Below are positions 7,701 to 16,439 of a stretch of DNA of 64,000 bases, one piece after another. Under the pieces are notes generated by a model. That model was not told the DNA's origin. It was given only the letters and a program-made list of their open reading frames with translations, and ran no database searches. The translations under genes were made by a program, and so were the position numbers. The DNA is from Lunatimonas salinarum. Its GTDB lineage: Bacteria > Bacteroidota > Bacteroidia > Cytophagales > Cyclobacteriaceae. The stretch's first letter is position 1. Each line of letters starts with the position of its first letter. The stretch is taken from NCBI RefSeq assembly GCF_017811155.1, contig NZ_JACVCV010000006.1:1-64000 (forward strand), given 5' to 3'.

Positions 7701-9299
7701 ATGAGCATTACAAAAGAGATATACCTGGTAGCGAGTGGGGATTTGAGATTAGCGGCCAACCAAACCTGCTGGCAGGCACAAGCAGATATGGAAGCGAGAC
7801 TGGAGAAAGTCTTGGTGGGGATGGGTTATTCTGTGGTTAGAGGCCATGCTTTTGACAAAAAAAAGGGGCACGGTTTTATTGATTCCCAACGAATGGGAAT
7901 AGAGGTGTTTAAAATGTTGGATTCCACCAAGCCCTTGATAGTTGCCGAAAGTGTGTGGCAGTACTCGCATCACGTTTTGCCCGGCTTGACGACCCATCAG
8001 GGGCCCATTCTCACGTTGGCCAATTGGAGCGGACAATGGCCAGGTTTGGTGGGCATGCTCAATTTGAATGGCTCGCTGACCAAAGCAGGAGTCAGTTATT
8101 CAACGCTTTGGAGTAAGGATTTTGGCGATGCCTTCTTTATGGAGAAGCTGTCGCAATGGTTGGAGACGGGTAAGATCTCCCACGATGTGAGCCATGTCAG
8201 GGCCTTTGATGCAGCTTCCATTTCTCCTGAATTATCCGAAAAGGGTAGGGAGTTTGCCCAGCGTTTTCGCCAGAATAAGGCGATTATGGGTGTTTTCGAT
8301 GAGGGCTGCATGGGGATGTTCAATGCCATCATTCCCGATCATTTGCTGCACCCTACCGGGGTGTTCAAAGAGCGGTTGAGCCAGTCCACCCTATATGCAG
8401 CTATGCGGGAAGTGAAGGACGAAGAAGCAGAGCAGGTCTTGGCGTGGCTGATACGGGAAGGAATGACTTTTGAATGGGGAAAAGGCGATGCGGAGTTTAC
8501 CAAGGAGCAGACCTTGGACCAGTGCAAGATGTACATCGCTGCCCTGCGGCTGGCAGATGAATTTGGCTGCGACACCATTGGTATCCAATATCAGCAGGGG
8601 CTAAAGGACCTCGTTCCTGCCAGTGATCTGACCGAGGGATTACTGAACAATACCCATAGGCCACCGGCATATGATTTAGCAGGTAGGGAGCTTTTCCCCA
8701 GCAAGGCCTTGCCTCATTTCAACGAGGTAGACGAGTGTGCCGGACTGGACAGCCTGATCACTTACAAGCTTTGGGACGAATTGGGAATGGTAGGGGACAA
8801 CACGCTGCATGATCTCCGTTGGGGAGAACACTTTATAGGAGAAGGGATAGACGATTTTATCTGGGTGTTCCTAATATCCGGTGCTGCACCACCCTCACAT
8901 TTTGTAGGCGGTTATAAAGGGGCTTCCAGCGAGCGGCAACCGGCCATGTATTTCAGACTAGGAGGGGGCAGTCTCAAGGGAGTAAGCCGTCCCGGACACA
9001 TTGTTTGGAGCCGTATTTACGTAATGGACGATGCGCTTCATGCCGACCTGGGTGTCGGAGAGGTGGTCTCCTTACCTAAGGCAGAGACGCAGCGTCGGTG
9101 GAACATGACAACGCCACAGTGGCCCATCATGCATGGTCGCTTGGAGGGAGTGACCCAAAACCAGATGATGGCCCAGCACAAAGCCAATCACATCCATGTG
9201 GTGTACGCCGACAGCAAGCAAAAGGCGTTGGAAGCTTGTCTGGTAAAGGCTGCCGCACTTCAGGAACTCGGGATCCGGGTTTCGCTGTGTGGTATTTAA
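7701..9299 (+). CDS. L-fucose/L-arabinose isomerase-like protein
   Basis: 532 residues, cytoplasmic (no signal). The overall layout matches the FucI/AraA superfamily: an N-terminal Rossmann-like half, a middle substrate domain with GVFDEGCMGMFNAIIPD, the metal region NEVDECAGLDSLITYKLW (candidate Mn ligands Glu and Asp), and a C-terminal HIHVVY near the expected third ligand His. E. coli FucI is about 590 residues, so this is a shorter, divergent member. The family interconverts aldoses and ketoses with a divalent metal. Together with an aldolase and a symporter downstream it suggests catabolism of an uncommon sugar. The exact substrate is unknown; assignment of the ligands is from memory of the family, not a computed alignment. 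Confidence 0.72.
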   Translation: MSITKEIYLVASGDLRLAANQTCWQAQADMEARLEKVLVGMGYSVVRGHAFDKKKGHGFIDSQRMGIEVFKMLDSTKPLIVAESVWQYSHHVLPGLTTHQGPILTLANWSGQWPGLVGMLNLNGSLTKAGVSYSTLWSKDFGDAFFMEKLSQWLETGKISHDVSHVRAFDAASISPELSEKGREFAQRFRQNKAIMGVFDEGCMGMFNAIIPDHLLHPTGVFKERLSQSTLYAAMREVKDEEAEQVLAWLIREGMTFEWGKGDAEFTKEQTLDQCKMYIAALRLADEFGCDTIGIQYQQGLKDLVPASDLTEGLLNNTHRPPAYDLAGRELFPSKALPHFNEVDECAGLDSLITYKLWDELGMVGDNTLHDLRWGEHFIGEGIDDFIWVFLISGAAPPSHFVGGYKGASSERQPAMYFRLGGGSLKGVSRPGHIVWSRIYVMDDALHADLGVGEVVSLPKAETQRRWNMTTPQWPIMHGRLEGVTQNQMMAQHKANHIHVVYADSKQKALEACLVKAAALQELGIRVSLCGI

Positions 9300-9321
9300 C
9301 GCCAAATAGACAGTTCAGTAG

Positions 9322-9344
9322 GCGGATGCCTGCGTGATATCCGC
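9322..9344. other. Short hairpin in intercistronic leader
   Basis: GCGGAT (9322-9327) and ATCCGC (9339-9344) form a 6-bp stem with an 11-nt loop. It precedes the larger hairpin at 9364-9413 in the 132-nt gap between two genes of the sugar locus. Confidence 0.45.
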
Positions 9345-9363
9345 TGGGATGATCAGCAAACAG

Positions 9364-9413
9364 GCGGTAAAGTCGGCACTGCTTTCTTTGTGGAGCAGGG
9401 CCGTCTTTACCGC
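9364..9413 (+). promoter_or_regulatory. Long intercistronic stem-loop before the lipoprotein gene
   Basis: GCGGTAAAG (9364-9372) pairs with CTTTACCGC (9405-9413), CGGC with GCCG and CTGCT with AGCAG, giving 18 base pairs broken only by two 1x1 mismatches around a 10-nt loop. No T run follows, so it is not a simple terminator. It lies 18 nt before the ATG at 9432 and could stabilise the downstream message, act as an attenuator, or bind a regulator. Confidence 0.6.
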
Positions 9414-9431
9414 AATAAACCTAGTAAAGCA

Positions 9432-10592
9432 ATGAAGAAATTAACCATAGGCTGTATGCTGACGGCGTTTGCGCTGCATTTTTCCTGCGGCTCGGGTCAG
9501 CACACGGGTGCAGAACGTACGGATGCACCGGCTCCCAATGACGTTACCGGTAAATTTTATCTGCCTCCGCTGGTAACTCCAGGAGAGCAGGGATACCTGC
9601 GGGGAGCGCTGATTTACGGTCTGGATAATAAGCCCACACCGCAGGTGCATGCGTCTACGATCGTAGAAACACCCTCCGGGATGGTGACGGCTTTTTTTGC
9701 AGGGACGCATGAAAAGCACCCAGACGTGGGCATTCGGGTTTCCAGGCTGGTAGACGGCGTCTGGACTTGGCCGGAAGAAGTAGCGAACGGAGTTGAGAAC
9801 GATACACTGCGGTACCCTTGCTGGAATCCCGTGCTGTTTCTCCCCAAGGACGGTCCCCTAATGTTGTTTTATAAGGTTGGACCAAGTCCCATGGACTGGT
9901 GGGGCATGCTGATGACTTCCGAAGACGACGGTGAGACCTGGTCCAGTCCGATCAAGCTGGGAGAAGACCCCAAGATAGGTCACCTACTTGGCCCCATCAA
10001 AAACAAGTCGGTTCAATTGGAAGATGGTACCATTATCAACCCTTCCAGTGTGGAGATTGTAGAGGGGGAGGATGTGAAGTGGATGACCCATTTTGAGGTA
10101 AGCCGAGACAATGGGGCTACCTGGGAAGTTATCGGCCCGATCAATGACGGGGAAGCATTTGATGCCATTCAGGCCAGTATTCTGACCCACCGGGACGGGA
10201 CGCTTCAAATCTTGTGCCGCACACGTCAGGGCGTGATTTCCACCAGCTATTCCAACGATCAAGGACGTACTTGGTCGGAGATGACGGCGACTTCCCTGCC
10301 GAACCCCAGCTCCGGAACGGATGCCGTTACCCTGTCGGATGGGCGTCATTTGCTCATTTACAACCACAGCACACGGGAGGGAGAAGAGCCCAAGGCACGG
10401 AACATCCTCAACCTGGCCTTGTCTTCTGACGGCGAGGAATGGCTGCCCGTGATGACCTTGGAAAACGAACCTATTCGTTCGGGTTATGCCTATCCGGCCA
10501 TCATCCAATCATCGGATGGCTTGGTCCATATCACCTATACGTACAACCGGGAAGGAATCAAATACGTGGTCATCGACCCATCAAAGCTGTAA
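9432..10592 (+). CDS. Sialidase-fold (BNR) lipoprotein, probably not a classical sialidase
   Basis: The ATG at 9432 gives 386 residues with a short leader ending LHFSCGSG, a plausible lipoprotein signal. The six-bladed sialidase/neuraminidase fold is shown by Asp-boxes: SEDDGETW, SRDNGATW, SNDQGRTW and the degenerate SSDGEEW. The N-terminal region reads HASTIVETPSGMVTAFF and lacks the F/YRIP motif that carries the first catalytic arginine of GH33 sialidases. The pattern HASTIVE..G....FAGTHE..PDVGI is typical of a broad BNR-like group in Bacteroidota and Planctomycetota whose substrates are mostly unknown. It probably cleaves or binds a sugar outside the cytoplasm and feeds the import and catabolic genes around it. 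Confidence 0.75.
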   Translation: MKKLTIGCMLTAFALHFSCGSGQHTGAERTDAPAPNDVTGKFYLPPLVTPGEQGYLRGALIYGLDNKPTPQVHASTIVETPSGMVTAFFAGTHEKHPDVGIRVSRLVDGVWTWPEEVANGVENDTLRYPCWNPVLFLPKDGPLMLFYKVGPSPMDWWGMLMTSEDDGETWSSPIKLGEDPKIGHLLGPIKNKSVQLEDGTIINPSSVEIVEGEDVKWMTHFEVSRDNGATWEVIGPINDGEAFDAIQASILTHRDGTLQILCRTRQGVISTSYSNDQGRTWSEMTATSLPNPSSGTDAVTLSDGRHLLIYNHSTREGEEPKARNILNLALSSDGEEWLPVMTLENEPIRSGYAYPAIIQSSDGLVHITYTYNREGIKYVVIDPSKL

Positions 10593-10654
10593 AAGGCATA
10601 CTGTACGCAGTATATCAATTTAAAAAAAACAAATCACAAGATTATACTTCACTC

Positions 10655-11575
10655 ATGTCTGAAAAACCATTTGCCCTGCCCTTGGAAGGAATTGTACCTC
10701 CCTTGGCAACTCCCCTGCTGGATGATCATACCCTTGACCTGGTTGCACTGGAAAAACTCGTCGGCCGCATGTTGGAGGCAGGTGTTCACGGACTCTTTGT
10801 ATTGGGCACCACCGGGGAATGTACCAGTCTCTCCTATGAACTCAGGCGTCAACTCATATCGGCAGTCTGTTCTCTAGTGGGTGGGCGGGTGCCGGTATTG
10901 GTGGGAATCACCGATACCGCTCCCAATGAAAGCTTGGCACTGACCGATTATGCCAAGCAGGCGGGCGCGGCGGCCGTGGTAGCAGCACCACCGTATTATT
11001 TTGGGCTTTCCCAACCCGAACTGGTGACCTACTTTGAGCGATTGGCGGATCAGCTCTCCTTGCCCTTGTTTTTGTATAACATGCCTTCGCACACCAAAAC
11101 CATGATCAGTGTAGAAACCGTGGTTCAGGTAGCCAAGCATCCCAATGTGATTGGCTTTAAAGACAGTTCGGCCAATGCAGGGTACCTGCATGCATTGATT
11201 TACGCCTTCCGTGCGCAACCGGAGTTTTCAATTTTTGTAGGACCCGAAGAAATGATGGCTTCATCTGTACTTATGGGGGCCCATGGCGGAGTCAGTGGAG
11301 GGGCGAATATGTTTCCAAAGCTGTATGTGGACCTGTACCACGCCGCCAAGGCAAACGATCGGGAAACCACGCTGCGATTACAGGCCAAGGTGATGGAGGT
11401 ATCTGAAAAAGTGTATTCACTGGGCACCTACGGATCCAGTTACTTGAAGGGGCTCAAAGGGGCGATGCATTTGTTAGGGCTTTGTCAAAATGTTCTCGCT
11501 TTTCCGCACACAGCATTTGGTCCGGCTGATATGGATAGGCTTCGGGCTAATGTAGAAAGTATAGAGGGCGTATAA
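10655..11575 (+). CDS. Dihydrodipicolinate synthase / N-acetylneuraminate lyase family aldolase
   Basis: The ATG at 10655 gives the family-typical 306 residues; earlier in-frame starts lie within the preceding gene. Class I aldolase features are present: GTTGE (51-55), Tyr141 in LFLYNMPS and the Schiff-base Lys169 in VIGFKDSS. The family makes or cleaves alpha-keto acids: DHDPS in lysine synthesis, N-acetylneuraminate lyase, and 2-keto-3-deoxy sugar acid aldolases. Its place between a sialidase-fold protein and a sugar symporter argues for a catabolic retro-aldol step rather than lysine synthesis. The NAL-type GSTGE is not present, so sialic acid as substrate is not supported by motif. Confidence 0.85.
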   Translation: MSEKPFALPLEGIVPPLATPLLDDHTLDLVALEKLVGRMLEAGVHGLFVLGTTGECTSLSYELRRQLISAVCSLVGGRVPVLVGITDTAPNESLALTDYAKQAGAAAVVAAPPYYFGLSQPELVTYFERLADQLSLPLFLYNMPSHTKTMISVETVVQVAKHPNVIGFKDSSANAGYLHALIYAFRAQPEFSIFVGPEEMMASSVLMGAHGGVSGGANMFPKLYVDLYHAAKANDRETTLRLQAKVMEVSEKVYSLGTYGSSYLKGLKGAMHLLGLCQNVLAFPHTAFGPADMDRLRANVESIEGV

Positions 11576-11601
11576 ACAACACCTAAACAGTAGGAAAAGG
11601 G

Positions 11602-13089
11602 ATGGATTTACCACTGATTGATTTAGCCGTATTTTTGATTTACATGCTTGCGATTGTGCTCTTTGGGGCGTCGTTTTATTACAAAAAGCGTTCTGCAAAC
11701 GATTTTATTACCGGAGGGGGTAAGTTGCCTTCCTGGGCAATCGGGATGTCTATCTTTGCCACTTTTGTGAGCAGTATCAGTTTTCTGGCCCTGCCGGGAA
11801 ATGCCTACCTAAGCAATTGGAACGGCTTCGTCTTTAGTTTGTCCATCCCCTTCGCAGCGTGGTTGGCGGTTAAGTTCTTTGTGCCGCTGTATCGCGGGAT
11901 CAAAAGCCCCTCGGCGTACTATTTTCTTGAGACGAAGTTTGGTTCTTGGGCGAGGGTCTATGCGTCCATTTGCTATCTACTTACGCAGCTTGCTAGGATG
12001 GGAGCCATCATGTACCTCTTGGCCCTCCCAATGAATGCCTTGTTTGGTTGGAGTATACCGGTAGTTATCGTGATTACGGGTATTAGCGTACTTATTTACT
12101 CCATACTGGGAGGGTTTGAAGCAGTCATTTGGACAGATGCCATTCAAGGCATTATACTGATTACCGGAGCGCTTGCCTGTGCAGGAATTTTGCTTTTTTC
12201 TATGCCGGAGGGTCCCAGTCAAATGTTTGAAATAGCCAAAGCACAGGAAAAGTTTAGTCTCGGAAGTTTTCAGATTAGTTTTTCGGAATCGACATTCTGG
12301 CTGATACTCATTTATGGATTATTTATCAATGTGCAGAATTTTGGTGTGGATCAAAATTACGTTCAGCGGTATTTGAGTGCCAAAAATGAAGCCGAGGCGG
12401 TAAAGTCCACCCTAATGGGAAGTCTGTTATACGTGCCGGTTTCCTTGCTTTTTTTCTTTATTGGGACCGCCTTGTTTGCCTACTATCAAGCTATGCCGGA
12501 GTTGCTTCCGAGCCATCTATCGGTTGGGGAAAATGCCGATAAGATTTTTCCCTATTTTATCGTGAACGGTCTTCCCAAAGGGATGACTGGGTTGCTGATC
12601 GCATCGATCTTTGCGGCAGGCATGAGCACCGTATCTACTAGTGTGAATAGTTCTGCTACCGTGATTTTGACAGACCATATCAAAAAATATGTCAACCCAC
12701 AGATTAGCGAAAAGGGAGAAGTGACCACGTTGGTAGTAGCTTCCTTGGTAATGGGGTTGTTGAGTATTTTGGTTGCTCTCGCCTTTAACGGGGTCACAAG
12801 CGCACTGGATGCTTGGTGGGCACTTTCGGCGATTTTCAGCGGGGGCATTCTGGGGCTTTTTCTCCTCGCTTATGTGGGTAAAAACATCCGTCAGAAGTAT
12901 GCTGCGATAGGAGTGATATTGGGCGTCCTGATTATTGGTTGGATGAGCCTCTCCCCTTTGATTCCGGATGGAAGTGGGTGGGTATCTTTCCGAAGTCCCT
13001 TCCACGCCAATCTGACCATTGTATTTGGTACCGTCGTGATCTTTCTAGTCGGTTTCGTAGGAACGGCCCTCTTTCACAGAAAAGATTAA
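11602..13089 (+). CDS. Sodium:solute symporter (SSS family)
   Basis: 495 residues with about 13 predicted transmembrane segments. The family signature is present in YSILGGFEAVIWTDAIQG, and the Na+-site region SIFAAGMSTVSTSVNSSATV fits TM8 of SSS proteins. Homologues import sugars, sialic acid, proline or pantothenate with sodium. It starts 26 nt after the aldolase gene and is almost certainly in the same operon, so it should import the sugar or sugar acid cleaved by this locus. Its stop codon overlaps the stop of the convergent sensor gene by 4 nt (13086-13089). Confidence 0.9.
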   Translation: MDLPLIDLAVFLIYMLAIVLFGASFYYKKRSANDFITGGGKLPSWAIGMSIFATFVSSISFLALPGNAYLSNWNGFVFSLSIPFAAWLAVKFFVPLYRGIKSPSAYYFLETKFGSWARVYASICYLLTQLARMGAIMYLLALPMNALFGWSIPVVIVITGISVLIYSILGGFEAVIWTDAIQGIILITGALACAGILLFSMPEGPSQMFEIAKAQEKFSLGSFQISFSESTFWLILIYGLFINVQNFGVDQNYVQRYLSAKNEAEAVKSTLMGSLLYVPVSLLFFFIGTALFAYYQAMPELLPSHLSVGENADKIFPYFIVNGLPKGMTGLLIASIFAAGMSTVSTSVNSSATVILTDHIKKYVNPQISEKGEVTTLVVASLVMGLLSILVALAFNGVTSALDAWWALSAIFSGGILGLFLLAYVGKNIRQKYAAIGVILGVLIIGWMSLSPLIPDGSGWVSFRSPFHANLTIVFGTVVIFLVGFVGTALFHRKD

Positions 13090-13745
13090 GAGTGTACCTT
13101 GCTCGATTTCTTGACAGATTTGGAGGTGAAAACTAAGATGCCAATCAGCACCAAAAGGATAAATAACACGGCATATTCAAAATTTAACCAAATGTCTGAA
13201 CGCGCTTTGATTTCATACGATCGTACGGTCAGTTTAGCCCCCTCTTCCAGTTGGATGTTTGACAGCCCCCTCAAATCGGTTAAGACACGTTCAAAATCGG
13301 AATTAAACCTACTTACAGACGCCTCAAAATCGTGGTTTGCACTCTGATCCGTGTCGAAGTAAGTTTGGATCTCTAGCTTATTGGTGATCAAATCTTTGAA
13401 TTCTGCCAGGTACTCGGCCTCTTTAGGGGTTAACTTGGTCGTTTCAAAGTCTTCTATTACGGTCAGAATCCGGTTATGGTAGTCGATCACTTCGTCTTTC
13501 ACCGCGAGGTATTCTTCCATAGTGGCGCATTCGGACACGAGTAAGCGCATGCGGAACACCATTTCGGTAATGGAAAAGATGTGTTCCTGCACCACAAGCC
13601 GATCATCGTAAACGGATATAAAGGCTTCTTCCAATTCTGCTACATTCTGTTTGTCTATGATGCTTTTGATAAAGATGAGCAATAGGACCGCGGTTAACGC
13701 AATCGCCATTTTTATCTTAAATCGGATAAATGCTGTTTCTTTCAT
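13086..13745 (-). CDS. Membrane protein with four-helix-bundle MCP-type sensor domain
   Basis: The ATG at 13745 gives 219 residues; the only upstream alternative is a TTG. Two transmembrane helices (about 10-30 and 190-210) enclose a helical region of about 155 residues rich in Glu/Asp, like the 4HB_MCP ligand-binding domains of chemoreceptors and histidine kinases. After the second helix only about 10 basic residues remain (SKSVKKSSKVHS), so no HAMP, kinase or methyl-accepting domain follows. It is therefore a sensor without an output domain. The gene follows a TPR histidine kinase by 85 nt on the same strand, which suggests a split sensor-kinase unit. Confidence 0.65.
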   Translation of the reverse strand: MKETAFIRFKIKMAIALTAVLLLIFIKSIIDKQNVAELEEAFISVYDDRLVVQEHIFSITEMVFRMRLLVSECATMEEYLAVKDEVIDYHNRILTVIEDFETTKLTPKEAEYLAEFKDLITNKLEIQTYFDTDQSANHDFEASVSRFNSDFERVLTDLRGLSNIQLEEGAKLTVRSYEIKARSDIWLNFEYAVLFILLVLIGILVFTSKSVKKSSKVHS

Positions 13746-13750
13746 AATAG

Positions 13751-13764
13751 GTTGGTTAACCAAC
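13751..13764. promoter_or_regulatory. 14-nt perfect palindrome upstream of the sensor gene
   Basis: GTTGGTTAACCAAC is fully self-complementary and ends 6 nt before the ATG at 13745. The position suits a repressor site or an mRNA hairpin blocking the start. No known operator is recognised. Confidence 0.35.
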
Positions 13765-13830
13765 GTTGTATTAGTTGCCTAATATATAAAAATATTTATA
13801 TGAATTAAAGGGGACTCGTGAAAGAACGGC

Positions 13831-15969
13831 TTATTTCCTTTTTGGAAGGGTAAAGCTGAAGGTGCTTCCCACACCTTGTTTGCTTTTTATGGTTAGTTCT
13901 CCATTGTTTTTTTCAACGAAATCCTTTACCAAAATTAGTCCAAGTCCGGTTCCTTTTTCCCCCGCAGTTCCGTATCTTTTACTTTGAAAATCAGGTTTAA
14001 AAAGCCTTTCGAGGGTATCGCTGTCCATTCCTATACCGGTATCCTGTACGGAAAATTTCCACGTGCCATCACCGGTATCTTCTCCAAGTATGGTTACCTC
14101 TCCTCCGTTTGGTGTGAATTTCAACGCGTTATTTATCAGGTTTCTGATGATCAAGTTGACTTGGTCACGGTCAGCCCAGCAAGTGGTCTCTGAAGGTATT
14201 TTGTTTTCGATGTGGATCATCTTACTTTGGGCAATGGGGCTGTATAAGTCCAGATTGTCTGCAATCAGCTCGCTAATCAGTATATCGGAAGGGGCTGTGG
14301 TTATTCCCCTCATTTGGGTTTTTGCCCACTGAAGCAGGTTCAACAGGGTGAAATGGACATGTTCCACCTCGTGTTTTAACTTGTAAGAAATTTGTAAAAA
14401 CTCTTCCTGAGAAAGGTTCTCATCGAGCGTGTACTGCATCAGACTGTTAAGGGAGTTAATAGGGGATCGGAGATCATGACTGACGATAGAGAAGAGCCTG
14501 TCCTTCGTTTTGTTCACCTCTTCCAAATTTTTGGCAATGCTCTCTATTTCTTCTTTTTGTGCGGAAGTCTCTTTGTATAATCGCTCCAGTTCATCTTTTT
14601 GTCTGGTGACCTGTAGGCGAGCTTTGCGTTGTATCTTCACTGACCGGATGGAAATGATCAGCGCCAGCGTCATGATGATTAGCAGTACGAGGATTCCGTT
14701 TCGGATTAGCCGTGAGGCCTCGTTTTCCATGGCCAATTCCCGCTCACGTTGTTGCTGGATAAAATCAGCTTCCTCCCGTTCTAATTGGTACCGCTCTTCT
14801 AAGTCTTTACGAACCTTAATCGAGTCGGAGTTGAATATGCCATCGTGTATCTTTTTGAACATTTTGTGGTGATACAACGCATTCATGCCATCTTTGCGTA
14901 CTTCGTAAATCTTACTGATCAATTCATGAATCTCACCTTGTAGCGACCTTAATTGGTTGGTTTCGGCGATGGAAAGTGCTTCCTGTAATAATGAGAATGC
15001 TTGATTATAATCTGACGCCGCAACGTGGGCGCGTGCCAAGCCTAACAAATCGGCACTGATGCCCTCGTAGTCATCCATTTCCTTGTCCAGTTTTAAGGCA
15101 AGGTTCAAATATTCAATACTTTTCGCAAAATTTCCCTCCGCGATGGCGATTTGTCCAAGGTTATGGTTGATAACCGAAAGTAGGTAGGTGTTTTGCGACT
15201 TTTCTACCGTACTCTTCAATTTCTCCAAAAGCTCAGACGCTTTATCGTATTTTTTTTGATCCTTGTATACCAAAGCGATATTGGTCAGGAGTGGCTCTAG
15301 ATTCTGGGTTTGGTTATGTTGTTCTCTGATTTCCAATGCCCGTTGAAAATACGCTAATGCTTTTTCGTACTCCTTATTTGTAGAAGCTAACAGGCCAAGA
15401 TTGTTTAAGGTACTGGGGAGTTCAGCGGTAAGGTTGTTTTCCTCCTTGATTTTCAAGGATCGTAGATAATACTCTACCGCAGATGAAAAATATCCCAAAT
15501 CTTCAAAGGTGCGGGCCTTCGTGGATAAAACGTTTGCCTGTCCCTTGGGGTACTTGTGGTCCTTAGCAGCCCTCAGCCCTAGGTCTAAAAAGTAGAGTGC
15601 GCTGTCATAATTCGATACCCTGTTATAAAAGCCTCCCAAATTTCTATAGGAATCTATGACCCCTTCGGAGTAGTTTAGCGACTTTCCCAGAGCCAACGCC
15701 ATGAAGGCATAGTAACGGGTCGAATCGGGATAATAGTTATACAACTCTTCCGCTAAGCGATTAAGTAGGTCAACTTCTTCAATCGTGCCCGATCCTTTTT
15801 TTGCGTTTATCTGTGATTTGAGTTGAGTGGCCATCTCTGTTTGTGGGTAGCCAGAAATAGGGCGTATCAAAAACGAAAAACACAAAATCATGCCATACTG
15901 AAAATACGGCGTACCCATTAGGATATTTGTTTTTCGGGTAAAAAATTGAACGAATTTTTCTATCAGCAT
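13831..15969 (-). CDS. TPR-containing membrane sensor histidine kinase
   Basis: 712 residues from the ATG at 15969; a second ATG at 15918 would begin directly with the signal sequence MGTPYFQYGMILCFSFLI and may be the real start. After the leader there are about eight TPR repeats (roughly 65-380), a coiled segment, a transmembrane helix (424-442), a second coiled coil and the kinase core: phospho-acceptor His498 in SIVSHDLRSPI, N box NLIIRNLINNALKFTPNGG, G1 DTGIGM and G2 GTGLGL. This is the usual Bacteroidota layout with the TPR array in the periplasm. No response regulator is adjacent, so it is an orphan or passes the signal elsewhere. The next gene on the strand is a four-helix-bundle sensor. 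Confidence 0.88.
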   Translation of the reverse strand: MLIEKFVQFFTRKTNILMGTPYFQYGMILCFSFLIRPISGYPQTEMATQLKSQINAKKGSGTIEEVDLLNRLAEELYNYYPDSTRYYAFMALALGKSLNYSEGVIDSYRNLGGFYNRVSNYDSALYFLDLGLRAAKDHKYPKGQANVLSTKARTFEDLGYFSSAVEYYLRSLKIKEENNLTAELPSTLNNLGLLASTNKEYEKALAYFQRALEIREQHNQTQNLEPLLTNIALVYKDQKKYDKASELLEKLKSTVEKSQNTYLLSVINHNLGQIAIAEGNFAKSIEYLNLALKLDKEMDDYEGISADLLGLARAHVAASDYNQAFSLLQEALSIAETNQLRSLQGEIHELISKIYEVRKDGMNALYHHKMFKKIHDGIFNSDSIKVRKDLEERYQLEREEADFIQQQRERELAMENEASRLIRNGILVLLIIMTLALIISIRSVKIQRKARLQVTRQKDELERLYKETSAQKEEIESIAKNLEEVNKTKDRLFSIVSHDLRSPINSLNSLMQYTLDENLSQEEFLQISYKLKHEVEHVHFTLLNLLQWAKTQMRGITTAPSDILISELIADNLDLYSPIAQSKMIHIENKIPSETTCWADRDQVNLIIRNLINNALKFTPNGGEVTILGEDTGDGTWKFSVQDTGIGMDSDTLERLFKPDFQSKRYGTAGEKGTGLGLILVKDFVEKNNGELTIKSKQGVGSTFSFTLPKRK

Positions 15970-16397
15970 TTGATACTTGAAATTTGCGCAAAATACTCTT
16001 CAGCACCGACCACTCGCAATAGTTCCTTGCAATTTAACGAGTTTTCGCTGATCATTCGGTTTTTTTTACAGGTTTGTGAAGATATCGTTAATTTCCTTTT
16101 TGCTGTGTCCCAAAAACCATAAGCAAGCAGAGGTATTTTTAGGGTGCAGGATTAGGTATTATTTTGAATATTAAATGCTAAGCCTTGTTTAATTTCACAA
16201 TTTTGTTTTGTGTTTAAATTATATTAGGTGAATTTCGGCTTGATAGGCTACGGATGCGGTCTTGCAACAGGACTCTTGCTTTGTTCAAATTTACTAATAA
16301 ATCTTAAATAAGGCTAATGCATTTTTTGTGGAAATTTTCGCTTAAAGCAAACTTTCTCGCCTCAAATGATAAATCCAATCCTGATTCATGATTTGGT
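15970..16397. other. AT-rich intergenic stretch, no gene seen
   Basis: About 430 nt between the kinase start and the tRNA terminator. It should hold the kinase promoter (minus strand). I see no ORF with coding character, RNA fold or repeat. Confidence 0.5.
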
Positions 16398-16432
16398 AAA
16401 AAAAAAAGGACTGCCGATTGGAGCAGTCCTTT
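16398..16432 (-). terminator. Intrinsic terminator of the tRNA operon
   Basis: Read on the minus strand, AAAGGACTGC pairs with GCAGTCCTTT (10 bp, plus positions 405-414 and 423-432 of the 16,000 block) and is followed by a run of ten T. It lies 7 nt behind tRNA-Lys. Confidence 0.85.
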
Positions 16433-16439
16433 ATTCAAG

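Noticed and set aside
9432-10592. Naming the BNR lipoprotein a sialidase (nanH)
   Set aside because: The F/YRIP arginine motif is absent, so only the fold is supported.
10655-11575. Calling the aldolase dapA or nanA
   Set aside because: Motifs fit the family only, and the context is catabolic without nan genes.
15970-16397. Riboswitch or RNA gene upstream of the kinase
   Set aside because: No recognisable conserved core or strong fold was found in this AT-rich stretch.
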